DNA from: Hesseltinella vesiculosa
Taxonomy: Eukaryota; Mucoromycota; Mucoromycetes; Mucorales; Cunninghamellaceae
DNA length: 64,000 nucleotides
Assembly: GCA_002104935.1 (NCBI GenBank)
Contig: MCGT01000029.1
Coordinates: 124,001-188,000 of the forward strand
Direction: 5' to 3'
The first letter of the stretch is position 1, and each line of letters begins with the position of its first letter. The position numbers and the translations under genes were made by a program. Under the pieces are notes generated by a model, which was not told where the DNA came from, did not search any database, and saw only the letters and a list, made by a program, of their open reading frames with translations. Of the stretch, positions 56,797 to 64,000 are shown piece by piece.

Positions 56797-58230
56797 TCAA
56801 TGCACCAGGGACCAGATTTCCAAATCAAGACAGGTGAAGTGAGGATGCAGGGATAGGCAGTCATTATCAAAAGTAGCACAGGGTTCAGAATGGCCTTTTT
56901 CTAGATCTTGATTGAGCCATAGGCCAAACTTGCCATGGCCTCCTCCCAGGGCAATGCAATCAATGGTGGAGTAAATCAAGTATTCATTCTTACCCGTCCA
57001 CGGATACACCTTGATCTTTGGCGGAGGGTGATGGTGAGACTGGGATGCTGGCATCAGCTGGTGCCGGTTGAGTTTCCAAAGAAAGCTAAAACACACGAGC
57101 AAAGCGCGTTGCATCATTGATAAGTGTTAGTGATACCAATGGTACTTTCCAACCTTTCCAAGCTTTCCTACCATTCTCCGGTGCCATAGTAAGAAAGGTG
57201 TGTTTGAATAGATTCATTCAAAAAAGCACCAAAGACCTAAAGCAAGCGGAGGCGGAGTGAGCGGCCTGCCAGATTTGGAAATTGGCCTCTGAAGCCATCC
57301 TTTTATTTTCAAACCTACCTGACCATCATTATCTCTTAGCAGCAAAATGCAAGGGCCGGTGGCAGCTGCTTTGGAATATAACGTTGATAGACTTGCACCA
57401 TGCTGATCAAGACTGTAAGCCAATTGCCAAGTAGACGAGAGCCGATAACGTCTTGGAAGGTAGGGTCGTAGCTATGCAGAAAAAAAAAATTGGGATCCGC
57501 GGCTTCTCCTTGATTGGTCTCCAAATGTCTCCTTATTTTCTTTGCTTCCATAAAAGGCAAAAAAGTGTACCTGTTCAGCTAAAGACGGCGTCAAAAGGAC
57601 ATGGGTGGAGGGGTGAGCAAGTTGGATGGGTGCTAAATGATCAAAGTCGCTGGTTACAAACTGAATGGTGGACTGCCTGGCAGGGAGTTGACTGGCGTTG
57701 ACCAGGGCATCCATGGCTGGTGAGGCCAGGGGTGAGTCGGTTGCAAGGCCTCTTGTTTCCAACGTTGGGGTTGAGGGTTGTGAGTCGGCAAGTAAAAAGC
57801 TGTCGAGCGGCTGGTGATGGGTGGCGGTGCTGCTCATCACAGTGCTACTGTTTACTGTGCCAAGGTCATCTGATGCGTCGGACGAGACTGAGCTGCATGA
57901 ATCATCTGCACTGGATGGCTCCTGCGGCGGTTGTTTTTCATGATGATGAAAGTGGAAGACCGAGCTCAAGGTGATAGAGGTGGTGGAATTAGATTTTCCA
58001 CGACGGTGAGAGCCATGGTGATGGTGATGGCGGTGGTGGCGGTGGTGGTGATGGCTAACTGGCAACCCCAGTAGTTTGGTGACGAACCTCGTTAAGGGTG
58101 ACTTTTTATCATGGTGTTTGATCTGTCGTTCTTCATGGTCATCGGTTACAGATCGATGGAGAGGATAATAGTCTTTGCTTAATACGTTGGATGAGCTCGT
58201 CGAGGCGTGTCGGTGATGCTGATGTTTCAT
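56797..58230 (-). CDS. TLDc-domain protein, Oxr1 type
   Basis: Oxr1/TLDc proteins protect against oxidative stress and, in yeast and animals, bind and disassemble the V-ATPase. Four exons (58230-57571, 57471-57319, 57236-57172, 57085-56797) join in frame to 388 residues. The N-terminal ~190 are disordered, with striking His runs (HHHHRHHRHHHHHGSH). The TLDc domain starts at LAPIQLAHPSTHVLLTPSLA|EQ and continues LRPYLPRRYRLSSTWQLAYS, LDQHGASLSTLYSK, ATGPCILLLRDNDGQVFGAF, LSYYGTGECFLWKL, VYPWTGKNEYLIYS, ALGGGHGKFGLWLNQDLEKG and TFDNDCLS, ending LDLEIWSLVH. All core TLDc blocks are there. The gene converges with RAV1. Confidence 0.93.
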
Positions 58231-58799
58231 ATAAAATTGACGGCGTTTGTGTTTCCTCGGCGATTGAGTCGATGATTTTTTTTTTCACTGTTCAAAAAAA
58301 AAAAAATACTCGAGTCAAGGAGAGAGAAAAGAAACAATGAGAGAAAGAGAAGGAAGAAAATAGAAAGCCAGTACAAATGAATAATTCAATATCATGAGAG
58401 CATGAATAAAGGGGGTAAAGGAGTGACGACCTGCAAAAGGGGGGAGGTGTAAAAAACAAAGGGGCGTGTTTTAGAACCAGGGGGAGGTTCATCATGCAGG
58501 TTTGGACCAACTCGATGAGAACCAGACATAAAGAAATTGGCATGGAAGCTAAAGAATGCCCCAACGGCTGCATGTAAGCAAGGATGCATGATGTTCCAAA
58601 CCTCAATGTCAGCTACTCCCCCTTTTTTTTTTTTTTTCAATGATACATGGCTGTCAAGGCTGTAAACTTTAATGAAGGGTTTTTTCTCATGCACGAGTTG
58701 CCACTCCCCATTGCAGATGTTTGTTACCAATGCAAACTGTAGGGACATAGTTTATTGCATAGGTACAGTTTATATAACGTCGAATGTGCAAGGCATGAT
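58231..58799. other. Spacer with doubtful open segments
   Basis: Upstream of the TLDc gene. Two minus-strand segments read open and look mixed in composition (TNICNGEWQLVHEKKPFIKV; WNIMHPCLHAAVGAFFSFH), separated by an A15 tract and with possible splice signals. They could be exons of a small gene or of an upstream leader, but I cannot join them convincingly. Confidence 0.3.
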
Positions 58800-59334
58800 T
58801 TAATGCCATTCTGCTGTTTGCACTGTTTCCGTATCGCTATCCACCTTGAACAGAAAAAAAAAAAAAAAGAATGAGACTTGCTATTCAATGGCGACTCTCT
58901 TTTTACCTTGAAAGCTGCATAGGATGATTTGTCCTTGTTCGCGTAATAAACAAAATACATTGATGGGGGCTCGTCCGTCAAGGATTCTGTCAAGACAGGC
59001 CCTGTTAAACAAATAAGCATGTGAGGCGTCATTTTTTCTTCTCGTTCCATCTTCTTTTTGTTTACCTGGCATGGTGGGAATAATGCTCTGGCCCAGGTTG
59101 TGCGTAATTTCGTCAGGTTTGCCCAATTGAGAAATCAAAGAAGTGGCTGGCGTTCCTTGTTGTCCAAGTGTGTCATAAAGAGTCTAGATGAAAAGGAATG
59201 ATGAAATGAGATATGACAAGTCTGTGATAACCGTGTGATTCCAATTTACTTTGAGAGTCTGCACTTGTTCCGCTTCATCATCCGAACCACGGACAGCTTT
59301 CCAGTATTGACTAAGAGCATTAATATCTGTCATG
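58800..59334 (-). CDS. Small four-exon protein of unknown function
   Basis: Four minus-strand exons join in frame from ATG 59334. The product starts MTDINALSQYWKAVRGSDDE, ends exon 1 in EAEQVQTLK, continues TLYDTLGQQGTPATSLISQL, then GPVLTESLTDEPPSMYFVYY and AAFK, and closes VDSDTETVQTAEWH. It is about 120 residues, acidic, with no signal peptide or membrane helix. Donor and acceptor sites are canonical and the phases agree, which supports a real gene. No family was recognised. Confidence 0.6.
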
Positions 59335-60110
59335 ACGTAAGTTTCGATTGAGCTTCTTTCGTTTTTTAAAAAGGGATTGCAGCCGCAGAAGAATGTAAAA
59401 AGAAACAGCAGCAGAAAAAAATAAAAAAAGCAAAGAGATGTCCATGTCGCGGGGGTTTGTGTGAACAAAAGATGGGTTTTTCTGAGCCGGTTTGAGTTGT
59501 GCCCTTGTGGAGTTGATGGCGCACGCCGCTCCCCTTTTTTGGGCTAGCTCCCCTGATCGTGTACAGGGCAGGCGCAAAAATGTAAAGACCTAACAGACCG
59601 ATCAAGGAAGACCCGTTTTGCCGGACACTACAACACAAACACTCAGCATCACAAACATCCATACAACAACTGCATCGTCACTTTGCCTTGTCCTCTTTGT
59701 CTTTGTCTCAGTGGCAGACCTTGGCCAATCAGAAATCCTGGACAGCGGGGTTGGAAATGGACGAGAAAGGAAAGGCAGACATGTCGGCCGTCCTAGTCCA
59801 CGGGAGGAAGAGAGTGTTCATCTTTCGAAAGACCTGCGATAGTACTTTATGACACCAAAGAAGAAGAGGCTGGGTCATTCTTTATATCAATAGCACGCAG
59901 AGTTTCTGGTTTCCTCTGAACGTTTTGCTTCAGTGAAAAACAAAAAAGAAAGAAGAACCAACTTGGCACAGTTCTAGAGAAAAGTGGCGGTGACGCAATT
60001 TTTTAAGCTTTTGTTTCCCGCCCGACCACTTTTTTTGTTGTTGTTGTTTTTTTTCAAACCGACTTTTTTTTTTTTTTATTGCACTTTCGTTTTAGCATTG
60101 AAGTATCGAC
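59335..60110. promoter_or_regulatory. Divergent spacer upstream of BRR2
   Basis: A 776-bp divergent region. The BRR2-proximal ~100 bp is strongly T-rich (60029-60080). The part near 59600-59850 has a short plus-strand ORF without motif. No specific promoter element was recognised. Confidence 0.45.
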
Positions 60111-63100
60111 ATGGCTGAAAACATTGCCAAAGCTAGTCAATACCAATATGCGGCCAACGCTAGTTTAGTCCTACAAGCCGATCGAAGCAGCTTACCACGA
60201 CGAGATCAAGAACCAACAGGCGAGCCCGAAACGCTCTGGGGCAAGATCGATCCCAAGGAATTTGGCGCTCGAGCTCAGCGTGAAGGGCCTAAAGACATTG
60301 AAGAGAAGAAGAAACGAGCAGCCAAGCGTGCAGAAGATTCAGCCGATCGTCAGCGACGCAAGCGTGAAGAAACCTCTCTGGACAAAGCCTATGGTTATTC
60401 ATCCGTCCTCTCTGCCACCGAAGACTGGGAAGGCCTCAACTACCGGCCTCGCACAAAGGAAACCCGCGAAGCTTACGAACACATCCTTTCCTTTGTTTAC
60501 GATCATCTTGGCGATCAAGCCCGTGATGTCATCCGTAGTGCTGCCGATGATGTCTTGGAAACCTTGAAAACCGATGCCATGAAGGATTTTGACAAGAAAC
60601 GTGAAATCGAATCGGTGATTGGCCCCATTGAATCTGAACGATTCGCTCAACTTGTCAACCTGTCCAAGAAGATCACTGACTATTCCAACGATGGGTCGGC
60701 CATGGATGTTGATGGCAAGGACGAAATGGATGATGAACTCGGCGTTGCTGTCGTCTTTGATGATGAAGAGGTAAACGTTGTGTAGAATCATCAATGACGA
60801 TGTCTGACCGACTTTTTTTTTTTTCTTTCGTTTTCGGCAACCTTAGGACGAGGAGGACCAAGACGACCAATATGAAGTCCGTGAAGAAGACGAAGAAGAA
60901 GACGAGGACCAAGATGCACCTATGGCTCCTGCCGAAGAACAGCCTGCTGGCGAAGAAGAAGACCTCTCTACTGACGATGAAGAAGGCTTCAAGACCGTGC
61001 TTCCTGGCCAACGCAAGAAGAAAAAGACTGCCGGTGCCAGCGCAAAATCCCAGTCGCCCGACGAAGTTGCTCCTCACGACATTGACGCCTTTTGGCTGCA
61101 ACGACACATCGCCAGCCATTACTCGGATCCCCACGAAGCTCAAGACAAGACCATCAAAGCCTTTGACATTCTGGGCGCTGAAGGCATCAACATCCGCGAT
61201 TGCGAAAACGAGCTCATGGGCCTGTTCGACTATGACAAGTTTGATTTGGTGCGCATCTTGATCAAAAACCGTGACGCCATCTACTGGTGCACCAAGCTCG
61301 CCCGTGCCACCGATGATGAACGTGCTGGACTGGAAGCCGACATGCAACAACGAGGCCTCGGTTGGGTTTTGCGTGACCTTCATGGTGATCGCACCGACGC
61401 GAACAAGGAGGCCAACAATGCTGGCGCTACTGCTATGGATGTCGACAGCCAACCTTCTGGTAAGCACTTGTGTCCCTCTTTTTTTTTTTTACTCACTCTG
61501 CCTCTTCTTTGACGTCTAGGCCGCAGCCGTGGCCAAGTGCCTACCACAGCCACCATCACGCCTGGCACAACATTGACGCCTCGCCGTGTCGTTGATCTTG
61601 AAGATCTTGCGTTTGAACAAGGTGCTCACTTGATGTCCAACAAAAAGGTGCGCCTGCCTGACGGCTCCTTCAAGCGGTCGAAAAAGGGCTATGAAGAAAT
61701 CCACGTACCTGCTCCCAAACCCCAGCCATTTGCCACGGGTGAAAAGCTGGTGCCCATTGAATCCATGCCAGAATGGACCCACGAAGCCTTCCGTGGTCCA
61801 AAGACCCTCAACCGCGTTCAAAGCAGACTGTACCCGACAGCCTTTGGCAGTGACGAAAATGTGTTGCTGTGTGCTCCCACAGGTGCTGGTAAAACGAACG
61901 TCGCCATGTTGACTGTGCTGCATGAACTGGGCAAGCACCGTGATGCTGACACTGGTGAATTTGACCTCGATGCCTTCAAGATCGTCTACATTGCACCCAT
62001 GAAAGCCCTTGTGCAAGAAATGGTGGGCAACTTCTCCAGCCGCCTCTCTGTCTATGGCATCAAGGTGGCCGAATTGACGGGTGACCGCCAACTCACTAAG
62101 CAGCAAATCGCCGAGACCCAGATCATCGTCACCACCCCCGAAAAATGGGATGTCATCACACGCAAGCAAACTGACCGCAGCTACACCGCCCTCGTACGCC
62201 TGATCATTATCGACGAAATCCATTTGCTACACGACGACCGTGGTCCTGTGCTCGAAAGCATTGTGTCCCGTACCATCCGCACCATGGAGCAAACCCAAGA
62301 ACTTGTGCGCCTTGTCGGCCTGTCGGCCACCCTGCCCAACTTTGCCGACGTCGCCGCCTTCTTGCGTGTCGACCCCAAATCTGGCCTCTTCCACTTTGAC
62401 AGCACCTACCGTCCTTGTCCCCTGAAACAGCAATTCATTGGCATCACCGAGAAAAAGGCCATCAAACGCTTCCAAGTCGCCAACGAAGTGTGCTACGAAA
62501 AGGTGCTCGAGCAGATCGAACAGCGTGAAGAAAACCAAGTGCTCGTGTTTGTCCACTCCCGCAAGGAAACCGCCAAGACCGCCATGACGCTCAAGGACAT
62601 GGCCATTGACAACGATACCATCGCCCGATTCATCAAGCAAGACTCGGCCAGCCGTGAAATTCTCCAATCGGAAGCCGAGACGGTGAAAGACAACCAACTT
62701 CGTGAACTGCTGCCTTATGGTTTCGGTATCCATCATGCTGGTATGACGCGTGCCGACCGTACCCTTGTCGAAGAACTGTTCAACGACGGCCACATCAAGG
62801 TCCTTTGCTCGACCGCTACCCTCGCCTGGGGTGTCAACTTGCCTGCGCACGCTGTCATCATCAAGGGCACCCAGATCTACTCGCCTGAAAAGGGTCGCTG
62901 GGTCGAACTGTCGCCTCAAGACGTTTTGCAAATGCTGGGCCGTGCCGGTCGTCCGCAATACGACACCTACGGTGAAGGCATCATCATCACTGCCCATACC
63001 GAATTGCAGTACTATCTGTCGCTCCTCAATACGCAGCTGCCTATCGAATCACAGTTCGTCAAACGCCTTGCCGACAACATGAATGCCGAAATCGTCCTTG

Positions 63101-63792
63101 GCACGATCCGCAACCGCGACGAAGCCGTCCAGTGGCTAGGCTACACCTACTTGTACGTCCGCATGCTCCGTCAGCCTGCATTGTATGGCATCTCGGCAGA
63201 TGACCTCGAAGACGACCCTTACCTCGAACAAAAACGGGTAGATCTCGTCCACTCCGCCGCCCTCCTTCTTGACAAATGCAACCTGATCAAATACGACAAA
63301 CGCTCTGGCCGCTTCCAAATCACCGAGCTCGGCCGCATTGCCTCCCACTACTACGTGTCTTACCACTCCATGGCCACCTACAACCAGCATCTGAAGCCCA
63401 TGATGAGCCATATCGAATTGTTCCGCGTGTTTGCTTTGTCCGACGAATTCAAGTACATTCCTGTGCGCGAAGAAGAAAAAATGGAGCTGGCCAAGCTGCT
63501 GGAGCGGGTGCCCATTCCCGTCAAGGAAAGCTTGGATGAACCGACCGCCAAGATCAACGTCCTGCTCCAATCCTACATCTCCCAGCTCAAACTCGACGGC
63601 TTTGCTCTTATCTCTGACATGGTCTACGTCACCCAAAGTGCTGGCCGTATTCTGCGCGCCGTCTTTGAAATCTGTCTTCGCCGTGGATGGGCCCAATTGA
63701 CCAAGAAGGCTCTGGATCTTTGCAAGATGGTTGAAAAACGGGTAAGTAGCTATTGAAAATGAGCTCATGTTCAAATTGTGCAGCCGCTTTAA

Positions 63793-63826
<34 letters not shown>

Positions 63827-64000
63827 AGGCTTGGCTTTCCATGTCACCTTTGCGCCAATTCAAGAGCATGCCCGCGGACTTGATCCGTCGCTTGGAACGC
63901 AAGGAATTCCCCTGGGACCGCTACTTTGATCTGAACCCTCAGGAACTCGGTGAACTTGCTGGTCAACCCAAGGGCGGCCGTCTCCTGCACAAGCTCATCC
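60111..64000 (+). CDS. BRR2: Brr2/SNRNP200 spliceosomal helicase, 5' part
   Basis: Brr2 is the U5 snRNP Ski2-like helicase that unwinds U4/U6 to activate the spliceosome. Exons run from ATG 60111 past the window end: to ~60771, ~60847-61460, a long exon from ~61520 to ~63740 and another from ~63830. The N-terminal region has [35 protein letters not shown] and a PWI-like part ([18 protein letters not shown]). The first RecA cassette shows motif [10 protein letters not shown], Ib-type [37 protein letters not shown], and the second RecA domain with [13 protein letters not shown] and motif [19 protein letters not shown], then winged-helix and the start of the Sec63 domain. About half of the expected ~2,100 residues is present. 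Codon use is highly biased. Confidence 0.97.

Noticed and set aside
60673..63774. Several minus-strand ORFs of 200-260 residues
   Set aside because: Antisense of the GC-rich, biased BRR2 exons; composition is that of a shadow frame and no domain is present.

Overview
The window looks like nuclear DNA of an early-diverging filamentous fungus, most probably a Mucoromycota (Mucorales-type) species. Protein genes are intron-rich with short (about 50-100 nt) GT-AG introns, spacing is compact, poly(A)/poly(T) tracts are common in introns and spacers, and the complement is ordinary eukaryotic housekeeping (formin, Rad9, ETF-QO, LSm6, UBE2E, class II aldolase, eL36, Rav1/DMXL, Oxr1, Brr2). The TnpB-like, Crypton-like and LINE relics resemble families familiar to me from Mucoromycota genomes. 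No tRNA, rRNA or CRISPR array was recognised. Exon joins were worked out by eye from splice sites and reading frame.

Layout. 1-10.9 kb: a partial Rab GTPase (-), a complete 17-exon diaphanous-type formin (-), the checkpoint clamp gene rad9 (+), a CBM48 glycogen-binding-like protein (+), a fungal membrane protein (-) and a small zinc-knuckle protein (-). 10.9-13.8 kb: an accessory patch with a tandem repeat, a 75-bp near-perfect inverted repeat and a zinc-cluster/C2H2 gene whose frame is broken. 14.4-20.4 kb: ETF-ubiquinone oxidoreductase, an unrecognised helical protein, a type II membrane SGNH/PC-esterase-like protein and LSM6 (all +). 20.6-24.3 kb: a six-exon gene (-) encoding a Fanzor/TnpB-like (OMEGA-type) RuvC protein with zinc knuckle and zinc ribbon, the best candidate for an unusual system here. 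24.9-41 kb: UBE2E-type E2, class II aldolase, a copper-radical glyoxal oxidase (-), a t-UTP WD40 protein (Utp5/WDR43), phospholipase D, a HAD phosphatase and ribosomal protein eL36 (-).

41-47 kb is a transposon graveyard around one multi-pass membrane protein gene: a duplicated 5' scrap of the glyoxal oxidase gene, two copies of a dispersed repeat, a Crypton-like tyrosine-recombinase relic and a 5'-truncated LINE with poly(A) tail that appears to have inserted into one repeat copy. 47-64 kb returns to housekeeping: the very large RAV1/DMXL gene (+, V-ATPase assembly), an OXR1-type TLDc gene (-), a small unknown gene (-) and the first part of BRR2/SNRNP200 (+), which runs off the window.

The Oxr1-type protein and Rav1, both linked to V-ATPase control in yeast, are 3'-3' neighbours. 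LSm6 and Brr2 are both U6/U5 spliceosome factors but lie far apart. Otherwise the neighbours have no evident joint function, as expected for a fungal chromosome.
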